The notes under the pieces: generated by a model
Told to the model about the DNA's origin: nothing
What the model saw: only the letters and a program-made list of their open reading frames with translations
Databases searched by the model: none
Source of the DNA: Albugo candida
Lineage: Eukaryota; Oomycota; Peronosporomycetes; Albuginales; Albuginaceae
Assembly: GCA_905220665.1 (NCBI GenBank)
Contig: CAJNAR010000152.1
Span: 868,001 to 932,000 of the forward strand
Length of the DNA: 64,000 bases
Direction of reading: 5' to 3'
Position numbers and translations under genes: made by a program
Shown: positions 11,439 to 23,200 of the stretch, piece by piece
Layout: every line of letters starts with the position of its first letter
Numbering within the stretch: position 1 is the stretch's first letter

Positions 11439-14207
11439 TTAGGATGGATTCAACACTGGTAGTGAGCACGATTTTGCCATGACTGCCTCGTCGGTTTTCG
11501 TGCTATTCTCGGTGCTGATCCAGCCTTCGAAAGGCTTCATCGATGTAGCCATTGTGCAGCTTTCGCCATTCAATTCAGTCGAATAATATTTCTCATTTGA
11601 ACCTCTATCATGCAATGGAGCACGTTGCACTGATCCACTACCTTTGGGTATTCGGAACCCACCTCGATAGATGTAGCTTGAAATAGAACGATTGCTTGGC
11701 TCCGCTTCTTCAATTAAACTACTGCTTTGACTTTGCTGACGTGCTTCTGCGAGCTCAGTTGAGGCATGATCTGTTTTGACCCAAGATTCAAGATTTTGCT
11801 CCATCGTATGGGTGAGACTTTCATTGCTTGAACCAAAAAGTGTACGACGTCGGACGGTCGCATCGAGGAGATTGAGCAGCGTGGTTATATACAATTCACG
11901 TCTGTTTAAAGCCTTGGCGTCAAACTGCTCACCAATGTTTTTATTGTGCATGATCTTGAATCGTACTTTCGCCTTCAGCTTATCTGCCATTGCTGCCTGT
12001 ACACTGAGTATCAATCCACTAAGATCAGCTTGAGCCGCAACTTCTTTGTTGCACCCCACCCGCAGCGCCTCATACTCTGCTCGAGCAACTATGAGGTCGG
12101 CAAAAAACTGACTGTTCTGTACTAATAATTGCTGCTGTCGATCATTAAAAAGCTTTCGCGCCGAGTCAAATGAGCTGCTAGGGATAATGTTATCGCTAGC
12201 CATGATGCCTTGATGGTTTGAACGACCTGATATCTCGAATTTCCAGCATTCAGACACAAATATTTCGCAGACGCGGTCAAGTTCTTGCTTGAGATCAGTG
12301 AGTGTCATATTTCGAATCGAAGATCGCGCCACAATATTAGCAAATTCTTCTTGTTTGCTCTGGTACGAATAATAGAATGCTTCTACTCGTTCAGACTCTT
12401 TCTTAAGTTGTTTGGTCAACTCTGAAATTGACGAATCAATTGTTAAACGACTTTCAGTTTGAAAGCTGGTGATGCGGGAATCAAACTGCTCTTGTTGTTT
12501 GCACAATTGGATATGTGATGTTCTGACTTTTGAAATTGAGTCCTGTAGTACCTGATTTTCTTGACGCTGCAATTGAAATTTTTCTTCCGTTCCAGACTCT
12601 AATGCTTTTAATGTCGACCGAATGCCAGCATTGAAGTCCTCTACATGATACAACTGTTGTCTAGCTGCAGTCATCTCAAACTCACTCGCTTTTACTGTTT
12701 GATCCACGGCCAGAGACAAGTCGTTGGCTTTCTTGTGAAGATTCTCGACTTGAAAATCAACCTCGGCGCGAAGACGAGAGAGATCAGAAGCTAATGCAAC
12801 TGTATCGTCAGAGTTTTTGCTAATTGTTTCGGAAGCTTTTCCAAGATTTTCGGTGATATGATGCGTGTTCTCCTGTAATGCAACTATGGAATTGGAGAAT
12901 TCTAGCAATCGTAATTGGCTTGATTTCTCATTCCCATCAATTTGGGATTGAGCCGATTCCATCTTCACCGAAATACCTGTTATCGATCGGGAATGTCCAT
13001 CGACTACTGTTTCTAGCATTTGCAAAGCTCCCCCAATATTCTGATCCAATACACCATTTAATCGATTCTCTAAACGTCTCATTTCGTTCTGAGCTGTGTC
13101 GGATTGTTTATTGATGGCATCTAATAATTCTTGTTCAACACTTTTTATCTGCATCTCATGCACGAACAATTCCTCTGAGATTGTAGCATTCATTTTTTTG
13201 CTTGAATTTTGATTTTCTAATAACGACTGGACGGTTTGTTTCATATCATTCTTCTCGTCATGAGCAAGACGCAATTTGATAGTGAGGTCTGTGATCATGT
13301 TCTTTGAATTCTCAAGTTGCTTCTCTATGGTAGCTTGACGTTCAACTGATTGTCTTAGCAAACTCTCAGCTGTTGACAGCTTTCTTACCAAATCCTGTAT
13401 TTTTTCGGCCTGATTACTGTTTACATTCTCTTGCTGCTCGCATAAGACGAGGAAGCGTTCATCAAGCATGCTAAATCGATTCGATGTGTCCTCTACCAAG
13501 ACCTGACGGTCTATGCCCCTTTGTTTCGAGATATTATTCTCTAAATGCATCAGTTCATCTCGAGTGGGATAGATTCGTAACCTCTCCTCGATCCTTTTTA
13601 TATTTGATTGAACAATTTCTTCCGATTTGCTTGTCCTGGCTTGTGTCAGTGCATCACGTCTTCGTAGTTCAGCTTGTAAGAGCTCTACTGTGTCTTTAGC
13701 GTCCGAGAAAGATTTACGAAGATCCATAAACTCATCCGATTGCCTGTAGACAGCCTGCCATAATGGTACCAGCATCTTCTTCAGTAGCTTAGTTGTATCG
13801 ATTACTTCGGTTATTTCTTCGGCCACCTTCGAACCGTTTGGTTTACGCTCTGGATTAATTCCGTCTTCCATATCGGTCCATGTCGGAGGTTGTAGAGCTG
13901 GGATAGTCTTCGGGTCTGTAGAGGAACTGCTTTGGAGCAGAAGTAGATCGTTTCTTAATCTACTTACTTCTGCCTCAAAGTTTTCGAATTGCTTCTTCAG
14001 CGATTGACTTTCCAAAATAGGGTCAGCATTACTCAGTATATCGCTGAAGCACTGCGTCATCCATTCCGGGAGCTTCGAGCTGCTTAGAAGCTCGTTTTTT
14101 TCTATGTTTGATATCTTCTGACGTAGTGCTGCGACAACATTTGTGATGGGTTCTCCATCGACCAGGATCTCTGTTGAGGTTCTCCAAGGAAATGTATCGT
14201 GGTCCAT
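11439..14207 (-). CDS. long coiled-coil protein of unknown function
   Basis: A single-exon frame of 922 residues from the first ATG at 14207. Nine codons upstream are open, but only from a GTG. Residues about 1-60 may be a small globular start. From about residue 85 to 720 the sequence is almost continuous heptad-rich, charged helix (many Glu, Lys, Gln, Ser and Leu at regular spacing), with a few breaks. The last ~150 residues are Ser/Thr-rich with GGFRIPKGSGSV and look disordered. No catalytic or metal-binding motif is seen. Length and architecture suit a cytoskeletal, centrosomal or flagellar scaffold, but nothing specific identifies one. It lies tail-to-tail with the PDZ gene (154 bp between stops) and 125 bp from the stop of the GH16 gene. 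Confidence 0.7.
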   Translation of the reverse strand: MDHDTFPWRTSTEILVDGEPITNVVAALRQKISNIEKNELLSSSKLPEWMTQCFSDILSNADPILESQSLKKQFENFEAEVSRLRNDLLLLQSSSSTDPKTIPALQPPTWTDMEDGINPERKPNGSKVAEEITEVIDTTKLLKKMLVPLWQAVYRQSDEFMDLRKSFSDAKDTVELLQAELRRRDALTQARTSKSEEIVQSNIKRIEERLRIYPTRDELMHLENNISKQRGIDRQVLVEDTSNRFSMLDERFLVLCEQQENVNSNQAEKIQDLVRKLSTAESLLRQSVERQATIEKQLENSKNMITDLTIKLRLAHDEKNDMKQTVQSLLENQNSSKKMNATISEELFVHEMQIKSVEQELLDAINKQSDTAQNEMRRLENRLNGVLDQNIGGALQMLETVVDGHSRSITGISVKMESAQSQIDGNEKSSQLRLLEFSNSIVALQENTHHITENLGKASETISKNSDDTVALASDLSRLRAEVDFQVENLHKKANDLSLAVDQTVKASEFEMTAARQQLYHVEDFNAGIRSTLKALESGTEEKFQLQRQENQVLQDSISKVRTSHIQLCKQQEQFDSRITSFQTESRLTIDSSISELTKQLKKESERVEAFYYSYQSKQEEFANIVARSSIRNMTLTDLKQELDRVCEIFVSECWKFEISGRSNHQGIMASDNIIPSSSFDSARKLFNDRQQQLLVQNSQFFADLIVARAEYEALRVGCNKEVAAQADLSGLILSVQAAMADKLKAKVRFKIMHNKNIGEQFDAKALNRRELYITTLLNLLDATVRRRTLFGSSNESLTHTMEQNLESWVKTDHASTELAEARQQSQSSSLIEEAEPSNRSISSYIYRGGFRIPKGSGSVQRAPLHDRGSNEKYYSTELNGESCTMATSMKPFEGWISTENSTKTDEAVMAKSCSLPVLNPS

Positions 14208-14332
14208 TAGCGTAACGACTACACGGCTGGCCACAAGGCACGTGGTATTTCAGGAACATTGCCGCATCAGCACGCGATTCTGTGACCTTAATTATATGCA
14301 TTTACAGTTAAATGAACAACAATCCACGAGCT

Positions 14333-16513
14333 CTACTTCTTGCACTTTTTGTGCTTTTCGAATAGGCTATTCAATAAAGCTAGAAATGTTGCGACCAACG
14401 TGATCATAGCTACCATCACAGCAATGGGTAAAGAGGGACCAAAAGTCTGCGTCAGAGTTGATGAATTCATAGCAGGGTAAGTTGCTGTTGTACAACGCGG
14501 GCCACCCCAATATTTGCTTGTACAGACACAACGCCGACGTGTGCACGTGCCTGTTCTGACCGGATGACTATTTTGTAGCTTGGCTGTACAATCATTTGTA
14601 TCTCGGCAGGATGCACCTCCCTGTACTTGAACCAGTTTGTTGTCATAGTCTTCATACTCTTCGATATGACTTTCGATCCACTCATGTGTTGGGTGCGTAG
14701 GAGGATCACATCCCACGGCCATGGTTGACTGATTTGATAAATCTTGGTACAATCGAATATAATCTATCTTCAGATACATTGGAAAGCCATCGCAGATTCT
14801 GTTCACCTTTTCATCAGACCCATTGCCACGACAGGGACGGCCAACGTTCGGAGGGGTCGCTCCCCAGCTCCCGGACACAGCTACATTCAGAATCAAATAC
14901 ATTGGCTCTTCAGGCATGATTTTTTTTGGATTGCTTTGATCCGAATCCTGCGGTACGTTTAAAACGGACGATGCCGGGATTTCAAACAGAGGAAGATTTT
15001 CAAGCATCCATCGTACGTACCCGTTCGGACCCATCACCCATTCGACCTGATAAGTCATAAAGGAAGTATAACCACCTACGTGAATTGGCCAATTTGCTGA
15101 TAGCGCGTCCATCTGATAATTGAATGAGGGCATCGAGTTTGTTGGAGCAGTTGTTGGTAATCGTGGATTCAGACAGTTTGCGTCTTGATTATCAGGATCA
15201 CACAAGTGGGTTCCATCATATGCATTAATGGCTGAAAAGCACGTGCCTTGGGAATTTATTCCCCAGTGACCTCGGTGGACGTCCCCATCAATAAATCCCA
15301 GATCAGATTGGATGTCATTCGACGCGGGGCATGTCGTCACAGAACAGTTGTTCTCGGTGATAGAATGAGACAGGGACTTCAAAATGGATCTCAGATCTTG
15401 CTTGAGCTTTTGATCTCTTGCGCAAAAATTGTTAGAAGAATATCTCAATCCTTCATACCAGGATTTATGCTTCCTTTGCGCATAAATTTGGGATGGAATA
15501 TTGGGCTGGTTTGCTCCAGGCGTGACACATGTTGCGGAGTATTTGCAAGACGTGTCCCCACCGACTTCCAGTTTTGGGTCAGGTTCAATTCTGCGATAAT
15601 GCTTTGGCATTCCTGGTGCTACTTGGATGGAAGAAGACACAATACTTCCGCCTCCTTCAATAAGATCTATCTCAGGTGCTCCTCGCCCTTGATTGGGATG
15701 CAGACCGAATCCTGGATTCGGATCACACGCACTGATACGTTGATTACTACTATTGAATACTTTTTCGTTGCAATCGTTGTAGGAAAATGGCCACATTCTT
15801 TGTGTTGACGCACTAAAGATAGCCCGACCTAGATTCCCCATCATCCAGATACCAGGCCATGCAGGATAGAATTCCAATTCTTTCACTGGTGCCGTAGGAC
15901 CTCGAGCCAAGTCCGGATTCCGGGACTTTTCGTTCATAGATGCTGGCAGTTGAGCTTTGACCTCAAGCATTCCACCCTGGAAGCAAAATTTGTTCCACGT
16001 TTGCAGCATCGCCGATCGATAAAACTATTGAAGACATTTAAGATCAGACATCCAGCTGTACACAACAGTAATGACTCATACAAAGGTTATATTCGTGAAG
16101 GATGGAGGATGCAGATATTGATTGAATATCGTGACATTTTGTACATCTTCTATCACTTTGATTTCGAGGAAGCATACATCATTTTCACAGTTGACTTGTG
16201 TCATGTTGTGAGAATACACCTCAAGAGCGCCGTTTACCCCGTCAGGTTTTTCAAGCGAAGTCCAAAGGTGATCATATCCCGCATCAAACCGTCTCTTCTC
16301 TCCGCTGATGTTATCATTGAACTCATCACTCATCAATAGCTCCCAAAATTGACCTCTCGAAGATACGTATGAATGTTTTTCCATCGGAGTCGCCACATCG
16401 ACCCATGTACCGATTCCCGAGACCGTCTCCAAGTTATTTGTCGATATAGCATCTGCAATAAATGCATACAATATAAAACAAGACCTCAGGTACTGCCACA
16501 ACTGAGCGAACAT
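14333..16513 (-). CDS. KRE6/SKN1-type GH16 beta-glucan synthesis protein
   Basis: Two exons: 16513..16082 and 16024..14333, with a 57-bp intron. The phase-0 join recreates the conserved word FYRSAMLQTWNKFCF, giving 707 residues. An N-terminal hydrophobic signal (about residues 1-24) is followed by the GH16-like domain. The catalytic signature APEIDLIEGG carries the ExDxxE residues, and other family landmarks include FYPAWPGIWMMGNLGRAI and MWPFSYNDC. Near the C-terminus there is a Cys-rich EGF-like stretch (residues ~640-675: RDTNDC, CTRRRCVC, GGPRC), then one membrane span (about 680-700) and a short basic tail. KRE6 and SKN1 are fungal membrane proteins needed for beta-1,6-glucan; oomycetes also have beta-1,3/1,6-glucan walls. 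The predicted topology is signal peptide, lumenal domain and C-terminal anchor, unlike the type II topology of yeast Kre6. The enzyme activity is not proven even in yeast. Confidence 0.88.
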
Positions 16514-17239
16514 TTTTTGTTATGTGAGCTTCATCGATACATCATGCAGTTTGCCGCGTTTGAGATGTAATTTCGATGCGTGACATTGGTTCCCTCTCTC
16601 ATACTCCTTACTTCAGCTAAGATGAATCGATGTCACTGTTTATGCGACGGTAACTCAGTCTCCCAACATATAAGAAATTGCATGGTTTTTCAAGGCACGG
16701 CGAATTTCGCATGACATGAATGATATCCCAGATCAGTCTGAAGTGCTCATGACATCGACCTGAATAGGCTCCCTGCTTTGATCAGATATGGCCCCTCGCT
16801 TTACCAGATATTTATACAAGTGATTGCTCCTCACATATTATGTTGAATGCTACAAACCATGAAGCCTTCCCATAAAGAGCTGCTATCCATCTCAGATGAA
16901 CTATTGTTTTCTACTGCTTCCAGATTTTGTTAGTCATAAACACTACTTGCGGCAATTTCAGATGATGTCGACGACTTTACTCGATATGTAATCGCTTTTA
17001 CGTTTATTGTTTGCATGTAGTTCAGTTTGCACGACAGTAGTATTTCTGAGATGGACCCACTTGTGTGGGAGCTTGTGTGCTAGCAGACTGCACAAAAGTG
17101 CCACAGATATCATAGCTAGTAGCGGAGAAAATGAAGGATATCTTACATGGTCGTCTAATGAGCCGTAAACCGTCACAAATACAACCCGGTATCTTGGAAA
17201 GATACGTCGGCACCAAAAAGCGTGTATTATCGTGCCAAA
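16514..17239. other. divergent intergenic region, GH16 gene and giant gene
   Basis: About 725 bp between the start codons of the minus-strand GH16 gene and the plus-strand giant gene, so it carries both promoters. Frames here are short and lack good starts. No repeat or RNA gene is seen. Confidence 0.5.
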
Positions 17240-20200
17240 ATGAGATTCTTAAAAGCTCTATTACCGTGTGTTTTTGTGGTTCATAATATGCGCGATGCAA
17301 AAGAACAGGTATATCATACGTGAATTGGAATCACTTGTTTGTCAAAGTATTTAAAAAACTAGATGCGGTCTTCACAGACTGTGAATGAAACAGCAATCGA
17401 AATACTACTGAACCCATTGGATATTGGGGATGAGGGAGAAACTCTCTATTCGCAGATCGATCATTTCTCTGAGCTAATGGTAATATCACAAAGGCTTAAC
17501 AGCGTGATATTCGCAAGTCGTGTACTGACTCGAATCTTTGCTTTGTATGCCAGATATCAAGCTCATGTGGCTTCATTCATATCACTGAAAAGAAGGCGTT
17601 GCCTAGTTCAATGATCTTCGAATGCAATTGCTTTATGGGAGGATGTCGACAGATAATTGCACTCACGATAAAAAATGAAACAAAAGAAATCCTTCGATCA
17701 ATTTGGTATGATGGAAGGTATTGTAACTCGGATTTAATCACAGTTTCCAAGAAGGAAGGGAGATATATAGCCCCTGAAAAAGCACCTTTCAGTGATACAA
17801 TCTGTCGAGATGTTGGTTCAAATCTGAATGAAAATGACACTACACTTCACGTACGAAGGATTGAATTTCCGCACAAACAGAATTCCGTAGTAATTTCATT
17901 CAAAAGTGAAAAGCTTTCTTTGGTTGCCAATACATGCTCCCCGTTACCAGAAATAACACTAAGTATCTTGGAGTGCCCCACATGCTCGTCGGATGCTAAT
18001 TTTCGAAACGAAATTTCTGTGACTCTCACGTTATCGGTCCTCTCGGGAAACCTTCAGCTCAGTTTCCGAACTGCAACATTGCACAGCATCTATGTAAAGC
18101 AAGCAAATAAAGCAATTCTGGATGCAGGGTCGAAGGCATTATTCATTTTGGACGACATGACATCCAATACATTCTCATTACGTGGTCAAATCGATGATAT
18201 GAACGAATTTCTGCAGGAAAATACAATACAATACTGCCATCGGAGCCAAAAGTTCAAAAATGGTGTAGCTCCACTTGCGGATACAATCATAGTAGCGTGT
18301 CAGATCAAGGATTCGGAAGGAGCTGATGAGAAACCCTCTACGGTCAACAGATCCATTTCTGTTCAAATTTTGGATCCGATAACTCTTCTTCCAAAAGACT
18401 GCGTTTCGAAAAACTGTAAGACGACACTGTTTCAGATCCAGGCACAGCGTGTTGTTCCTTTTCCAATATCGTACGAGTCAGCAATGATAGCGCCTGACAA
18501 CAATAAAATTGTTACGCTGGCGATTGCTTTATTTGGGTCGAACAAGACCTGGATAAAAGTAAACTCCACGCTTCCAAATATCATTAACGAATCATCAAAT
18601 CCCCTCTCTACATTCGATGCACAAAGAGGGGTAGCAGTGCGCCATCGATACGTGAACGAGACTAGTTTAGGGAATATGCTAGATCCAAAAATGATGGGTA
18701 AGGTAACAGAACAGTTTTATGAAAAAATTCTGCTTCGAGGGACGGAAAAAGAGATGGCCGATGCGCTGGAATCGATTGAAATTTTTTCCATTCAGATGTG
18801 CAAGCCTTCCGTGGAAACACTGGCCATCCGCGAGTTCGTGGAGGGTTCGACCACGAGTCAGGTCCTTTTAGAGGAAAACATAATTGTGCTTCCTTGGTTT
18901 TATTTTTCAAACGAAGCAGATATGAACCCAAGCGCAATTATCGCATACGCGCTTGACACAAACGTAACGAAGTCGATCAAGGAGCTTTATGGACCAAGAT
19001 TCGCCGATGTGATTCATCAAAATGTCCCTGAAAACTGTGATATCGATCTTGAGATTCATATCTCTTGCACTTCTGGATATTTAATGCACCACTCGGTTCC
19101 TACATCTGTCCCGATTGAAGTAGTCACCCTTACGGCCTTCTCATCCTCCAACATCACTGTAGTTGGTAAATATCCTGACGTTCTGAACGTTCTTTCATCA
19201 ATTATGTTTGTTGCAAAGAACATTGTAAACGATCCACTCGCGACTCACAGAATCCAATCGTTCAAACTACAGACCCGAAGAAGAACATTTGATTCAGATA
19301 CGCACATTTTAAGAGTGAAAAGTAATAATGAAAGCATCTCAGGTCAGTACATTCTTGGCTTGCATGTACCTAACGGTCTTATGCGAGAACGGAGCGCGCA
19401 TAAAAACAACGATGGTGATTGTGTATCAGGTGCAATTTACTTGTCCGATCCGCTCACTACTGTGAGACAGAAAATTCTCAATATGATTTGCGTCTTACGT
19501 CCCTCTATCATTACCAATGCCACTTTGCTTGAAAAAGTGGTCGCTGTGCAAGTCTACTCAAATGCTACAACAGACCCAGGTCATCTCGACATTTTTGATG
19601 GATATCTAAATATTCAGTACCATGAGAAAACCACAAAGGTATCGTTGGCTACCTCCAATGAGGACATGGAACGGGCAATGGAAGACTTCTTTAATGCAAC
19701 AGTGAAAATCAGCAAGCAAGGTCAAAGGAATGAGAGCTTTTTCATCTGGGTTATAACATTCTCGACTGGAAGTGATAAAATCGATGTGAACATGATCACC
19801 GCGTCCACCTCCAAAGCAGTTTTTCAGGTGAAGTGCACCACACTCAAGAGTGAAGTTGAACAAACCCAAGCCAACTTGTATTCCATAACATCCGTGCAGT
19901 TCCTTCAAGTGCGGTACTTGCCAGACGATGAAAATGATAACGCAACACTTTTGGCTCTCGAAATCACTTTCGAGAACTCAGATGATGTATCCGTGTTTCC
20001 AGTTCTCAAGATCGTTTCACATTCGCTAACTCCTAACGCTTCAAGCATCTCAATTGAACATACTATGATTGGGGCAACACGTAAAATCATGGATCATCAT
20101 GCAACTCTCCCAACTATTTGCTTAAAAGCGATGGGATACGACGCTTTCACTATGGTGCCACTTGGTGATAAAAGCGATCGTGTACGAGAAATCATTCAGA

Positions 20201-23200
20201 AATATCTGCTTGATTCAATTGGAGATGTCTATGTCGTAGATCTATACTACCGGCATTACTACCCTGATGACATAAGAGAAATGCAGGAATGGCAAATACG
20301 TCTTGCAGCGCATTCTTCACTCAAGCTGTCGACATGTAATGTAGCATCTGTGGACCATTCAGCATGGTCGATTAACCTATTCAGTGACGATCAGTCGAGT
20401 CTCATCACAAGCAGCAACTCTGCTGACGTGAGATTCAAAGTATTTCCTCGTATCGAATTTGCACAAGAGAATACTTTCATGGATTCCATAGCGCGAATAT
20501 TCATCCTGCAAACTGAACACTCTATGCAATGCTCAATGTACTCTGTAAAATCTGCCGAAGAAATACACCAGGTCCAAATAGGTGATAGAATACGCATAAA
20601 AGATCTTCAAATCAAGCGGACTCAAACAATTTGTACAGATCCCTGTCAGCTCTTCTGGATACATATAAATGCCACTGAAGGAAAAATTGCCTTCAATGAT
20701 TCCCGGGATAATCAGCCACAGCATTCATTGAACGTAACGTGGAACTTGGACGTACTGAGCAAGAAACTAGCGGATGGCTTCGATTACTATTCAACCGGTC
20801 GGGCTGGTTACCATATTGTCGCTGTCACAATAAGCTGTGCGGGGCAGCACACGACACAAATGGACGCTTTGATCACGACTGAGATCCCCGTGAGAATAAT
20901 TTCTCCCAAAACAGATGATTCGTTGACCATACATGTCCCTTTCGCAAGCCTCGATTTGAACTTTGATCAAAAAGCTCACATCTTTGGAATACAACTTCAA
21001 AATCCAGATGGATCGTATTTTTCTGTCAACGTCGACATATGGGTGAAAGTTGGTGAATTGAGCTTGAGATCTTTATCGGCTTATGCTTCCCTCGAGACAG
21101 AATGGTCTCCAATATGGAATTTGCGTGGTAGCATCGCTCAGATCAACAAAATGCTGACCAATATTCAATACCGGACTGTGATGTGTAAGGCCCCGATCAA
21201 CAAGGATCACTTCTATATTGCAGCTGAAATCATGCCTCAAATATCGACTTTTACAGCAACAGCGTCGACTAACCTATCAGTTACATTCAATCGAGTCGAA
21301 AGGCGCATCTCATTGCACAATGTCTTCATAGAAAATTGCTTAGAGGTCTTCTTGGGTAGATCATGTATCAGAAAAGAGACAGGTTATATTCTGGGGCAAC
21401 TAAATCAACCGATCCCACTGACCAACCTTAGCGTCAAAGCGTACTTTAATACAAACATCCAGACAAAGAATGTGAGTGCAGCAGATCAGCACGTTGAAAT
21501 CAGGCTTGCAGCTCGAGAAGGAAAAATAGCATGCGATGAGCTTTTTCCGTACAATGATATGAAATCAAATAATGTTCTTATTGAGAAGCATATTGATGCT
21601 CTTAATCAACTCATACAAAATTGTCAGTATCTGCCACCCCATGTACCACTCGGCTTGAATGAAACAGATGAAATAAAAATACTAGGGCAGCAAATTACTA
21701 TGAACGAAAGTGTGAATCAAGTGGAAATGTCGATTTTAGTGCTCCCTGATAGCATGAACGATATTTTGATAGTCGAGTGGCCACAAAGTATAAAGGACGG
21801 ATACTCCCTTGAATGTACTGTCGGCCAAGATGTTTTGATTCCTTCTTTAGTTGTTCGGGTTTATCCTCCATCTGAACGACCACAGCGTCTATACACAGTT
21901 GAGATCGCAATCGACGAAGGGAATATAACGAGCACGAGCTCGACCAGGATCACACACGAGAATTTACTGATTGTAAGTTCGACCATGAATATAGATGGGC
22001 CGAGTACACTACGGCTCACTCATAGTTTATCGGACTTGAATCAAATTCTTGGCAAATTATGGTTTTCAGCACCGATTGCTCCTAAACGATCATATTCACA
22101 TCTCAAATATAAAGTGTGGCCCATCAATTATCCTCAGAATGCGGTTCATGAGTACCTCCTCGTCAATCTCACGTGGAAAAACTTTGAAAGTGTTGTAGAT
22201 AAGGATGATGTATACTTGACATCAACCGATCAAATATTTCGAGCAAGTCCCGGAGAAAATGTATCAATATGTGGGGGATTTAACATTCCCAAAAGTATCA
22301 ACATTTCCTCGAATAGAGAAGTTTTTGCTCTAACTTTAAAGGCGCATCATGGTTTACTGACCTCATATCGCGAACATGCTGCAAATCCTTCGGTTAAATT
22401 ACATGTAACAGCACCACTTCATGAAATTGATGCACATCTGCTCAATTTACATTATAAATCACTTCCAGGTTTCACTGGAATCGACCAAGTAAGAGCTTCA
22501 ATCAAAAACTATAACCATGAGGATTTGAACTACAATACAGATCAGTCTGATGAACTTTGGATTGCGATCAAAGTGGCAACGCCACCTGTAAAAGTTCAAG
22601 TTGACTTCATTTCTCCAACTCAAACAGCATTTCCGGAGTGGCTGGAAAGATCATCTACATTGCTCGGACCATCTTTACACTTATCCACTATGATTCCTGT
22701 CGAGTCATTACGCAAGCACCACATCCTTCATGTATATTTGCAAGCTAATTTTGCAACATTTCAACCAAAGTCCAGCGATCTCGGTCCAGATTACGATGGT
22801 ATACATGTCAATACCTCTCGGCTGCCTCTTCTACTCCAACTTACTGGCACTTATTCACGGCTGAAATCAGCACTTCGCGATCCCCAAGTAATGATGGTAC
22901 CAAGGACAAATTTCTGGGCTCATGAAGAATGGACAACGTTCGAAGTTAAAGCATGCACTCGTTTTGAAGATGATCAGAACGAATCAGGCACAAAAGTTTG
23001 TAGTGGAATAAAAACCAAGATGAGACTCATCACCAGCGCTCTTGTCAAATTAGTGCGGAAAGATACCAGCAATGCGTTACATATGTTGACTGATGCATCT
23101 TCTCCTTTGTCGAAACTCACTTATCTCGATATTGTGCGGAGATTTTCCGAATCAAGTCAAATAATCCTGATACTGGAGGTTATACTATCCTCAGGGAGAT

